This document shows, piece by piece, positions 52,980-61,122 of a DNA stretch of 64,000 bases. The position numbers were made by a program, and so were the translations under genes. Below the pieces are notes generated by a model. That model saw nothing but the letters and a program-made list of their open reading frames with translations. It was not told where the DNA came from and did no database searches. The stretch's first letter is position 1. Each line of letters opens with the position of its first letter. Origin of the DNA: Actinoplanes sandaracinus (GTDB taxonomy: Bacteria; Actinomycetota; Actinomycetes; Mycobacteriales; Micromonosporaceae); contig NZ_JASCTH010000013.1 of NCBI RefSeq assembly GCF_030009775.1, positions 214,150 to 278,149 on the forward strand, in the 5' to 3' direction.

Positions 52980-54322
52980 ACCGGCTGGTCATCGCGGCCC
53001 CGGCGAGCGGGCACGGCAAGACGACCGTGGCGACGGGGCTGCTGGCGGCGTTCGCGCGGCGCGGGCTGCGGGTGGCGCCGTTTAAGGTCGGCCCGGACTA
53101 CATCGATCCGGGCTATCACGCGCTCGCCGCCGGACGGCCGGGGCGCAACCTCGACCCCGTGATGGTCGGCGAACAGCGGATCGGGCCGCTGTTCGCGCAC
53201 GGCTCGCACGGCGCCGACCTGGCGATCGTCGAAGGCGTGATGGGTCTCTACGACGGACGGACCGGCGCCGGCGAGACCGGTTCGACGGCGCAGGTGGCGA
53301 ACCTGCTGGACGCGCCGGTGATCCTGGTCGTCGACGCGGCAGCGCAGGGCCGCTCGGTGGCCGCGCTGGTGCACGGGTTCCGCAGCTTCGGCACGGTGCG
53401 GCTGGCCGGGGTGATCCTCAACCGGGTCGGGTCGGACCGCCACGAGCAGATTCTGCGGGACGCGTGTGAGGAGGTCGGCACGCCGGTGCTGGGCGCGTTG
53501 CGGCGCGCCGACGCGGTCGCGGCGCCGTCGCGGCACCTCGGGCTGGTTCCGGCGGCGGAACGCCGCGCCGAGGCGCTGGCCTCGGTGGACGCCATGGCGG
53601 AGCTGATCGGGGCGTCGGTCGACCTGGACGCGGTCGCCGCGGTGGCCCGGTCCGCGCCCCCGCTGTCCGTCGAGGCCTGGGACCCCGCCGGCGCCGACCC
53701 GGTGCCGGGTGCTCCGGTGGTCGCGGTCGCCGGCGGTCCGGCATTCTCCTTCTCGTACGCGGAGACGACCGAGCTGCTGGCCGGAGCGGGAGCGACGGTG
53801 GCCGGATTCGACCCGCTGCACGACGAGGCCCTGCCGGAGGGCACCCGGGCGATCGTCGTCGGTGGCGGCTTCCCCGAGGTGTACGCGTCGGCGCTGTCCG
53901 CGAACGCGCCCCTGCGCTCGGCGGTCAAGCGGTTCGCCGCGGCCGGCGGGGTGATCTCCGCCGAGTGCGCCGGCCTGCTCTGGCTGTGCCGGACCCTGGA
54001 CGACGCGCCGATGTGCGGGGTGCTGGACGCGGACGCGGCGATGACTTCCACGCTGACTCTCGGGTACCGCGACGCGGTGGCCCTGACGGACAGCCCGCTC
54101 GGCGCGGCCGGCACCCGGGTGACCGGGCACGAGTTCCACCGCACCGCCGTGCACCCGCGGTCGGGTCTGCTGCTGTCGCCGGCCGGGGGAGCGGCCTGGG
54201 CCTGGCGGGGCGCCGATCCGGAGGGCTTCGCCACGCCGACGCTGCACGCTTCGTACCTGCACCTGCACTGGGCGGGCCGTCCCGGCCTGGCACGTGACCT
54301 GGTGACGGCCGCGGCCCGGTGA
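52973..54322 (+). CDS. cobB: Cobyrinic acid a,c-diamide synthase (CobB/CbiA)
   Basis: A 449-residue glutamine-dependent amidotransferase of corrin-ring synthesis. The N-terminal P-loop is VIAAPASGHGKTTVATG, followed by VGPDYIDPGYH and VEGVMGLYDG. The C-terminal class I amidotransferase domain contains VVGGGFPEVYA and SAECAGLLWL (catalytic Cys) with HEFHRT and the terminal SYLHLHW (catalytic His). The ATG overlaps cobO by 7 bp, and the stop overlaps the next start by 4 bp. Confidence 0.94.
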   Translation: MVNRLVIAAPASGHGKTTVATGLLAAFARRGLRVAPFKVGPDYIDPGYHALAAGRPGRNLDPVMVGEQRIGPLFAHGSHGADLAIVEGVMGLYDGRTGAGETGSTAQVANLLDAPVILVVDAAAQGRSVAALVHGFRSFGTVRLAGVILNRVGSDRHEQILRDACEEVGTPVLGALRRADAVAAPSRHLGLVPAAERRAEALASVDAMAELIGASVDLDAVAAVARSAPPLSVEAWDPAGADPVPGAPVVAVAGGPAFSFSYAETTELLAGAGATVAGFDPLHDEALPEGTRAIVVGGGFPEVYASALSANAPLRSAVKRFAAAGGVISAECAGLLWLCRTLDDAPMCGVLDADAAMTSTLTLGYRDAVALTDSPLGAAGTRVTGHEFHRTAVHPRSGLLLSPAGGAAWAWRGADPEGFATPTLHASYLHLHWAGRPGLARDLVTAAAR

Positions 54323-54678
54323 TCGCGGTCGGGATCGGGGCGCGGTCCGGCGCGGCGCTGAGCGGCCCGGTGCGCGCCGCCCTGGCCGGGGCGGGGATCC
54401 GGCCCGGCCAGGTCGGCGTGCTGGCGACCCTGGACCGGCGGGCCGCCGAGGAGCGGGTTCGGGCCCTGGCCGAGGAGCACGGCTGGCGGCTGGCCGGTTT
54501 CCCGGCGGCGGACCTCGCCGCCGTGACCGTGCCGAACCCGGGGCGGGCGGCCGCCGCCGCGGTCGGCACCCCGAGCGTCGCCGAGGCGGCCGCGCTGCTG
54601 GCGGCCGGCCCGGGTGCGGTCCTCATCCTTCCCAAACAGGTGCGCGCCGGGGTGACCGTCGCGGTCGCCGTCGCCTAG
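54319..54678 (+). CDS. CobE/CbiG C-terminal-domain cobalamin biosynthesis protein
   Basis: A 119-residue protein starting with GTG inside the cobB stop (GTGA overlap). The pattern VGIGARSGA, a central LATLDRRAAEE helix, and PNPGRAAAAAVGTPSVAEAAALLAAG matches the stand-alone CobE/CbiG C-terminal domain, which opens or handles the corrin ring delta-lactone. It is the last gene of the riboswitch operon and converges on the GCS2 gene, with the two stop codons sharing CTAG at 54675-54678. Confidence 0.85.
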   Translation: MIAVGIGARSGAALSGPVRAALAGAGIRPGQVGVLATLDRRAAEERVRALAEEHGWRLAGFPAADLAAVTVPNPGRAAAAAVGTPSVAEAAALLAAGPGAVLILPKQVRAGVTVAVAVA

Positions 54679-56162
54679 CCCGCCTTCTTGCCGCCCGGCC
54701 ACTCGTGCACCGGGATGTTCTCGTGCATCAGCGGCAGGTAGCGGCGCAGCATCTCGTGCAGGGCACGCTGCCTGTCGTGTCCCTGCGCCTCCAGCCCGTG
54801 CAGCGTCTCCACCTGCCATGAGGCGCCGTTGCGGTGCCGCAGGCACCGTTGCTCGATGATGCCGAGCAGCCGGTCACGCTGGGCGGGCGAGACACCCCAC
54901 AGATCGAGGCCGGCCGCGGCCTGGGGAAGCAGCCACCGCAGCACCAGTTCGGTCACCGGCAGGGTGCCGTGGCCGGGCCAGAACACGGTCGCGTCGATGC
55001 CGTGCCGGGCACAGTTGTGGAAGTTCTCCTCGGCCGCCTTGAAGCTCATCTGTGTCCACAGGGGCCGTTCCGCCTCGGCGATCGTGCGCGCCAGCCCGTA
55101 GTAGAAGGCCGCGTTGGCGATGGTGTCGGCGACCGTCGGCCCGGCTGGCATCACCCGGTTCTCCACCCGCAGATGCGGCCGCCCGTTGACGACCGCGTAG
55201 ATCGGGCGGTTCCACCGGTACACCGTGCCGTTGTGCAGGCGCAGCTCGCTGAGTTCCGGGATCTCGCCACGTTCCAGGATCTCGGCCGGATCGTGCATGT
55301 CGCAGATCGGCAGCAGCGCCGGGAAGTAGCGGACGTTCTCCTCGAACAGGTCGAAGACGCTGGTGATCCAGCGTTCGCCGAACCAGACGCGCGGGCGTAC
55401 CCCCTGGGCTCTGATCTCCTCCGACCGGGTGTCGGTGGCCTGCTCGAACAGCGGGATCCGGGTCTCCCGCCAGAGCTCGCGGCCGAACAGCAGCGGCGAG
55501 TTCGCGCCCAGCGCGACCTGGATGCCGGCGGTGATCTGGGAGGCGTTCCAGTACGCGGCGAACTGTGCCGGGCTCACCTGCAGGTGGAACTGGGTGCTGG
55601 TGCACGCCGCCTCCGGCGCGATGGTGTCGGTGGTGACCGCCAGCCGGTCCACCCCGTCGATGCGGATGTCCAGGTCCTCACCCCGGGCCGCGAAGATCTG
55701 CTCGTTGAGCAACTGGTAGCGGGGGTTCACGGTGAGCGCCTCGCCGGTGAGGTGTTCACGCCGCAGCGTCGGCAGGATGCCGATCGTCACCATGTGCGCG
55801 CCGGCCGCCCGGGCCCGGCGCTCCGCCTGGTTCAGGCTGGCCCGCAGACCGCGTTCCAGCTCGGCGAAGTCGTCACCGGCCAGCCGGCGCGGTGGCAGGT
55901 TGATCTCGATGTTGAACTGGCCGAGTTCCGTCTGGAAGTCGGGATCGGCGATCGCGCCCAGCACCTCTGCGTTGCGCATCGCCGGATCGGCGTGGTCGTC
56001 GATCAGGTTGAGCTCGATCTCCATGCCGGTCAGCGGCCGTTCGAACTCGAAGCGTGCCTCGCGCAACATCGTCGCGAACACGTCGAGACTACGCCGGATC
56101 TTCTGCCGGTATCGGGTCCGGTCCTCGCGGGTGAAATTGGTCTGGTCGACTTTCTCGCCCAC
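54675..56162 (-). CDS. GCS2-family carboxylate-amine ligase (glutamate-cysteine ligase-like)
   Basis: A 495-residue protein of the glutamate-cysteine ligase family 2. Typical segments are PLTGMEIELNLID (metal-binding Glu residues), QFNIEINLPPRRL, ACTSTQFHLQV, ALGANSPLLFGREL and a VENRVMPAGPTVAD strand. Members join an amino acid to the gamma-carboxylate of glutamate; relatives make gamma-glutamylcysteine for ergothioneine or act on other amines. Substrate not determinable here. The GTG start has AAAGGTGG 6 nt upstream. Confidence 0.85.
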   Translation of the reverse strand: MGEKVDQTNFTREDRTRYRQKIRRSLDVFATMLREARFEFERPLTGMEIELNLIDDHADPAMRNAEVLGAIADPDFQTELGQFNIEINLPPRRLAGDDFAELERGLRASLNQAERRARAAGAHMVTIGILPTLRREHLTGEALTVNPRYQLLNEQIFAARGEDLDIRIDGVDRLAVTTDTIAPEAACTSTQFHLQVSPAQFAAYWNASQITAGIQVALGANSPLLFGRELWRETRIPLFEQATDTRSEEIRAQGVRPRVWFGERWITSVFDLFEENVRYFPALLPICDMHDPAEILERGEIPELSELRLHNGTVYRWNRPIYAVVNGRPHLRVENRVMPAGPTVADTIANAAFYYGLARTIAEAERPLWTQMSFKAAEENFHNCARHGIDATVFWPGHGTLPVTELVLRWLLPQAAAGLDLWGVSPAQRDRLLGIIEQRCLRHRNGASWQVETLHGLEAQGHDRQRALHEMLRRYLPLMHENIPVHEWPGGKKAG

Positions 56163-56352
56163 CGCGCACCACCTTTCGAGCCGTCAGACACGGAAGGGAT
56201 CGCGCGGCGCCGTAGCCGCCGTCCCCTCGGCCATATGATGACGGTTGTCGATGGCGGTGCGCCCGGTGCCGACCGTCCATTCTCGCCAGCTGTCCAACGG
56301 AGCTGTCATGGGCGGTGTCCGTACCCGGTCCGGCCGTGATCCATTCCGCCGG

Positions 56353-56874
56353 TCAGCCGAACCAGGCGGCCAGCACCACACCGAAGATCGCGACCCCGAG
56401 CACGGCCTGCAGAAGCAGCGCCGGGCCCATGTGTGACCACTGCGTCGGAATGCGCGGCGTGAGCGGCTGCATGGTCGTCAGATTGACCACCTGCATCAGC
56501 CGGACCGGCAGCGTGGGATCGGCCTGCGGTTCGGTGCGGACCTGGATCAGATCGCCGCGGTGCAGCGCCGACTGCGGCAGCTGGCCGTGCATCTCGATCT
56601 CGTAGGTCTGCCCCAGATCATCGCGCAGGCGCACCGGCGTGACCAGGAACTCCGGGCCTTTGCGCAGCTCCTTCAAGGTGCGCCGGGCCGGTCTCATCCG
56701 CAGGATCCCGCCGATCAGCTGGGCCAGGCCGGCGAGCAGGAAGACCGTGATGGCGACCGGACGGCCGATGCGCACCTCACGGGTGTACGACGTCTGAAAG
56801 CCGAGAAAGCGGCCGGTGATGATGGGGCTCACGTGCCGGAGGATCCGCTCGCGGTGCAGTTCGGTGTCGTCCAT
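56353..56874 (-). CDS. Two-TM membrane protein with a cytosolic beta domain, unknown function
   Basis: A 173-residue protein, ATG at 56874 with AGGAGG 8 nt upstream. After a charged, Arg/His-rich N-terminus (about 1-35), TM1 is at about 37-58. A beta-rich soluble domain follows with LVTPVRLRDDLGQTYEIEMH, resembling an OB-like or SHOCT-free regulatory fold. TM2 lies at the extreme C-terminus (about 150-172). No family recognised. Confidence 0.65.
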   Translation of the reverse strand: MDDTELHRERILRHVSPIITGRFLGFQTSYTREVRIGRPVAITVFLLAGLAQLIGGILRMRPARRTLKELRKGPEFLVTPVRLRDDLGQTYEIEMHGQLPQSALHRGDLIQVRTEPQADPTLPVRLMQVVNLTTMQPLTPRIPTQWSHMGPALLLQAVLGVAIFGVVLAAWFG

Positions 56875-57143
56875 GGGGGTCACCTCCTGGAAGTGCTTCA
56901 ATGCTACGGAGAGAACGCGCCTCAGCACCGTGAGTGAATGACACTTCACTGCATACCGCCTGCTACCGCCGCGCGCTCCGGATCGCCGCGATTGCCCGCC
57001 CGGTTGCGCCGATCCGCACCGATCTGCGGAAATCCGCCCTGGGAGTACCCCCGAAGGGGTGAACTGGAGCGAGCCGAGACAACCCGGCGGGACCGTCCTG
57101 TCGTCCCGTCAGGTGGACAGGCGGGGATGGGGGCGACACGGCG

Positions 57144-60100
57144 ATGGCATCGACTTATGTCAAACCGGAGAGCGTGCTGGCTCGCACCGCGACCAGGATG
57201 GTCGAGGCGCACGGCGGCGGACGGGGGCCGCATGACGGGATGACCGAGTGTCCCGCCTGCGGGGAGCCACTGCCCTGCCGTACCGGGCAGGCCGCCGCCG
57301 AGGTCCTCGCCGCCGCAGGCCTCGCCGAGGCCTCCGGGCTCGTCGCGGCCACCCGCCCGGCCTGGTCCCCGGGCGCCGTTCCGTCCGGGCACTATCCGCC
57401 TGATCCCGGCCCCTTTCCGTCCACTGCCGGCCAGGCCAGCCAGACCGGCCTGATGCCGTCGGCCGTGCCGTCCCCACCACCCTGGGTGATCGAGGAGTCC
57501 CCGTCATATGGCACTTCACCTGATGCTTCTGGCGCTCCCGGTGGCGCTGCTTCTCCTGCTCCGGGTCTGCCGGCAGCCGGTTTCACCGCCACTTCCGGTC
57601 TTTCCGGGCCGGCGTCTCTTCCGGGGGCGGCGGCGCGGCCCTATGACTCCGCACCCGGCGCATCCGGTCTCGCCCAGCCGCGCGACCCCGCCTCCGGCGA
57701 GGCCGGGGCCGGGGGATTCGGTCCGCCGGCGAGCTCGTTCACCGGCTCCGGTACGCCCTCCGGCGCACCTGTCCAGGGAACGGCCCCGATGTCCCCGCCG
57801 TCGTCCGGCGGTCCGCTCGCTCCGGGCCTGGACGACGGCGCCCGGGCCGCCGGGGGATGGCCGGCTCCCGGCGCGGGTTCCCTTCCCGGGAGTTGGCCTC
57901 CGCCGGCGGCCTCCGCCGAGACGCCGCGAGCCTGGTCTCCGCTCGATCCGTCCGCCGGGCGTTCCCCGGCCCCCGAGCCGTCCGCCCCCGGCTGGGCGAC
58001 CGAGGAGACCGGCTCCTGGACCGGTGTCAGCCCGCCGCCGGGCACCCGCCCGCCCTGGCTGACCAATAGCGACACGTCGGCGACAGCTGCCGCGGCCCCG
58101 GGCGCACCCGATCCGGGCACACCTGATCTGGGCGCGCCGCGCTTCAGCGCACCGGCCGGCGACGCCGGCATGCCACTTCCCAGGATCTCCGGTACGCCCG
58201 TCACCACTTCCGGCACGCCCGGCGCGGGCACCGGCCTGCCGGGTACGGCTCCGTCCGGCCCCGCCTCGCCGGGTACGGCTCCGTCCGGCCCCGCCTCGCC
58301 GGGTTGGCGGAGTGCTGACGGCCCGTCCGGTGCGGCCCCGTCTGGTCCGGCTCCGTCTGGTCCGGCCTCGTCTGGCCCTGGCTTGCCGGGTTGGCCGGGA
58401 GCTGACGGTCAGCCTGGGATGGCGCCGTCTGGTGTGGGCCCGTCCGGTTCCGCGTCGCCTGGGTGGTCGAGTGCTGCCGCCCCCTCCGGTGCGACGCCGC
58501 CTGGGCCAGCGTTCTCCGGGTGGGTAGGCGCGAACGACCCGCCCGGCTCCGCGTCTGGGGTTTCGTCGGCCGCAGGGCAGTCGTCCGGACCGGCCGTCCC
58601 GGATTCGCCGGGCATGAGCGGTTCGTCGTCTTTGATGGATCCTGGGACTTCCGGCATGGGTTCGCCCGGCATCGGGACTTCTGGACCGTCCGGCGTGGCG
58701 TCCGCCTCCGCTTTTCCCGGGCTAGCCCGGCTCGGGGGCGAGGATCCCGGCACCCCGGCGGCTTCGGATGTGCCCTCTTCCTCCGGTATGCCCGCGCCCG
58801 AGCAACCTCTCGGCAGCAGCATGTTCCGCGGCGAACCGCTCGAGGGCGGTGCTCCGCCGGGTGCTCTTGCGGGCAGTGCTCTCCCGGGTAGCGGAGCGCA
58901 CCGCCGGCCCGCATCGGGAATGTCCGGCCAGGATGTGACCACGCCGGGCGGATTCGCCCCGGGCGGACCCGTCTCCGGCAGTGCCGGGGCAGCACCCCGA
59001 GGCGGGTTCAGCTCCCTGGAGGGCGGCGCCCTTCCTACCGGGTCGATGCCGGGCGATGCCGTGAACCAGGGAACCGCCTCAATGTCCGACGGCCCGGGTA
59101 GCGGCGGCGGCCCGAGCAGTGGCGGCCCGAGCAGTGGCGGCCCGAGCAGTGGCGTTCCGGGGGGAAGCCTTTCGGTCGGGACGAGTCCCGGCCTGGCCGG
59201 CCTCTCCGACGGCGGCGGGCGTCTGCCTGACAACGGTCAGAGCGGCAGCCGTTTGCCGGACGTCGGCCGGAGTGGCGGCCGTCTGCCTGACAACGGTCAG
59301 AGCGGCAGCCGTTTGCCGGACGTCGGCCGGAGTGGCGGCCGTCTGCCTGACAACGGTCAGAGCGGCGGCTTCCTACCCGACAGCGCTTCGAGCGGCGGTT
59401 TTCCGGCCAGCGGTGCCCCGGCCGGCGGTGCCCCGGGCGGCGGTGCCCCGGGCGGCGGTGCCCCGGCCAGCGGTGGCCCGGGCGGCATGGGCCTGGGGCT
59501 AGCGGGTCAGCCCGGCGCTGGTGCCCCGGGCGGCATGCCCTGGGCAGCCGCGGGCCAAGCCGGCGGTGTCCTCCCGGGCGGGGATGCCACAACAACGACC
59601 TCGCCGAACAGGCCGATGCCCGCGGCGCCGGCGAGCGGCGCCCCGTTCACGAGCGGCCAGCAGGCGTCCGGCTTCGGCGCGGACGTCCCGGCCACAGCCG
59701 GCCCAATCTCCGACGGCCTGGATGACGTGATGCGGCAGCCCTCGCGATACAGCCAGCAGAACAGCCCGCTCGACGCGCCCAGGTTCCCCCGCTCGGCCCG
59801 TGCCGCACAGCCGCCGGCGGCCTCCGCGCCACGGATGTCCGGCGGTTTCGCGACACCGGGGGGCGCGGGCACGCCCACTGGCGCGATGCCTGGTCAACAG
59901 CCGGACCAGGCCGCCGCCTTCACGCCGCAGCCAGCGGCTTCCGGCCCGAACGCCGAGCTCGCCCCGTCGTCCCGGCCGCTGTTGCGGGCTCCCGACATGG
60001 GTCAGCACGGCGCCCCGGCGCAGGCCGCCGTCCGCCCGCCGTTGCAGGCTCCCGATATGGGTCAGCAGAACGCCCCGGGGGAGGCGGTTCGGCCGCAGGC

Positions 60101-60677
60101 GGCGGCGCGCCCGCCGTTGCAGGCGCCGGATATGGGTCAGCACATTTCCGTGGGGGAGGCGGCACGGCCGCAGGCCGCGACGCGCCCGCCGTTGCAGGCT
60201 CCGGACATGGGTCAGCAGAACGCTCCGCGGCTGCAGGCTCCGGACATGGGTCAGCAGAACGCTCCGCGGCTGCAGGCTCCGGACATGGGTCAGCAGAACG
60301 CTCCGCGGCTGCAGGCTCCGGACATGGGTCAGCAGAACGCTCCGCGGCTGCAGGCGCCCGACGTGGGCCAGCAGAACGCGGCGGGGGAGGCGGCACGGCC
60401 GCGGGCGGCGGCGCGCCCGCCGTTGCAGGCGCCGGACATGGGTCAGCACAACTCGCCGGCTCCGGCTCCCAGCGCCGGTCCGGCGGCCCCGGCCGCGGCG
60501 AGCCCGTCCGATGGTGCGCCGACGGACGACCAGCACATCCCCTCTGGGCTCCCGGTCCGCTCGGCGGCGGGCCAGCCGAGGCCGGCGGCTCCGGCAGCGG
60601 CCGCGCCCGCCGCGCCGGAGGTTCTCGACGACCCGTCGGCCGCGCCCAGCGGCCTCCCCGGCCGCCGCACCCAGTAG
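57144..60677 (+). CDS. Very large Gly/Pro/Ser/Ala-rich repeat protein
   Basis: A 1177-residue protein. The first 65 residues look folded: a short helix and a zinc-ribbon-like C-P-A-C...C pattern (about 35-45). After that it is almost entirely low-complexity Gly/Pro/Ser/Ala sequence with several in-frame tandem repeats, including a perfect 60-bp duplication at 59221-59340 and four 39-bp LQAPDMGQQNAPR units at 60192-60347. The C-terminal 60 residues are Ala/Pro-rich. There is no signal peptide, so it is probably cytosolic and disordered. The repeats are in frame and keep the frame open on the plus strand, which supports real coding. Function unknown. Confidence 0.65.
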   Translation: MASTYVKPESVLARTATRMVEAHGGGRGPHDGMTECPACGEPLPCRTGQAAAEVLAAAGLAEASGLVAATRPAWSPGAVPSGHYPPDPGPFPSTAGQASQTGLMPSAVPSPPPWVIEESPSYGTSPDASGAPGGAASPAPGLPAAGFTATSGLSGPASLPGAAARPYDSAPGASGLAQPRDPASGEAGAGGFGPPASSFTGSGTPSGAPVQGTAPMSPPSSGGPLAPGLDDGARAAGGWPAPGAGSLPGSWPPPAASAETPRAWSPLDPSAGRSPAPEPSAPGWATEETGSWTGVSPPPGTRPPWLTNSDTSATAAAAPGAPDPGTPDLGAPRFSAPAGDAGMPLPRISGTPVTTSGTPGAGTGLPGTAPSGPASPGTAPSGPASPGWRSADGPSGAAPSGPAPSGPASSGPGLPGWPGADGQPGMAPSGVGPSGSASPGWSSAAAPSGATPPGPAFSGWVGANDPPGSASGVSSAAGQSSGPAVPDSPGMSGSSSLMDPGTSGMGSPGIGTSGPSGVASASAFPGLARLGGEDPGTPAASDVPSSSGMPAPEQPLGSSMFRGEPLEGGAPPGALAGSALPGSGAHRRPASGMSGQDVTTPGGFAPGGPVSGSAGAAPRGGFSSLEGGALPTGSMPGDAVNQGTASMSDGPGSGGGPSSGGPSSGGPSSGVPGGSLSVGTSPGLAGLSDGGGRLPDNGQSGSRLPDVGRSGGRLPDNGQSGSRLPDVGRSGGRLPDNGQSGGFLPDSASSGGFPASGAPAGGAPGGGAPGGGAPASGGPGGMGLGLAGQPGAGAPGGMPWAAAGQAGGVLPGGDATTTTSPNRPMPAAPASGAPFTSGQQASGFGADVPATAGPISDGLDDVMRQPSRYSQQNSPLDAPRFPRSARAAQPPAASAPRMSGGFATPGGAGTPTGAMPGQQPDQAAAFTPQPAASGPNAELAPSSRPLLRAPDMGQHGAPAQAAVRPPLQAPDMGQQNAPGEAVRPQAAARPPLQAPDMGQHISVGEAARPQAATRPPLQAPDMGQQNAPRLQAPDMGQQNAPRLQAPDMGQQNAPRLQAPDMGQQNAPRLQAPDVGQQNAAGEAARPRAAARPPLQAPDMGQHNSPAPAPSAGPAAPAAASPSDGAPTDDQHIPSGLPVRSAAGQPRPAAPAAAAPAAPEVLDDPSAAPSGLPGRRTQ
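58241..58300 (+). repeat. Perfect 30-bp tandem duplication
   Basis: Bases 58241-58270 and 58271-58300 are identical and encode the same ten residues (GTAPSGPASP) twice in frame in the repeat protein. Confidence 0.85.
59221..59340 (+). repeat. Perfect 60-bp tandem duplication
   Basis: Bases 59221-59280 and 59281-59340 are identical over all 60 positions, and a third partial copy starts at 59341. Each copy encodes 20 residues with LPDNGQSGSRLPDVGR. Confidence 0.9.
60192..60347 (+). repeat. Four 39-bp tandem repeats
   Basis: Units begin at 60192, 60231, 60270 and 60309, each encoding LQAPDMGQQNAPR and differing by at most one base; related longer units lie on both sides (59987-60191 and 60348-60460). 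Confidence 0.9.
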
Positions 60678-61122
60678 TCGTGACCGTCCGGCCCGTGCGA
60701 TCGAGGAAGGGCGAGCGCTGAGAGCACCGCCACCGGGTGTCGCGCTTTGGGTGGACGCTGAGGGCGTCAGGCGCTCCGAACGGGCGCGAGGGGCGATCCT
60801 GGACTTCTGCTCCTGGCTTGCCGGCGCGGCGCACGACCTCTCGCCGGGAGGAAGCCCGGGAGGAAGCCCGGGAGGAAGCCGCGGCGGCGAGTGGCGAATG
60901 TGTGGGAGGAGCAGCGGCGAGGCGCGGACGTGCGGAAATAGCGCTGGAGCCGCGGCCGGGCCGCCGGGCGGCGGGGGAGGGAGCGAGTGCCCGGTCCGGA
61001 ACAAGCACGACGTTCCGCGGTGAATGTGTTTGGGGTGAGAGTGAAACGGGAAGAAGCTTCCGTCGACGGGGTGGTTGCCGGGTCATTCGGTGCTGCCCCG
61101 AACCGCGTCCGGAAGGGGTGAC
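60678..61122. other. 445-bp region upstream of the sigma-STAS gene
   Basis: No convincing gene. It contains three 12-bp GGGAGGAAGCCC direct repeats at 60846-60881 and a small GGAAG-A-AGCTTCC near-palindrome near 61050. The promoter of the sigma-STAS gene must lie here, but no clear consensus could be assigned. Confidence 0.4.
60846..60881. repeat. Three 12-bp direct repeats in non-coding DNA
   Basis: GGGAGGAAGCCC occurs at 60846, 60858 and 60870 (the last base differs in the third copy), about 240 bp before the sigma-STAS gene. Confidence 0.7.

Noticed and set aside
59499..61004. 501-codon minus-strand and 407-codon plus-strand alternative frames across the repeat protein
   Set aside because: They arise because the tandem repeats have lengths divisible by three, which keeps several frames open. 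Both are Arg-rich, and the chosen frame has the folded N-terminus and a better start.
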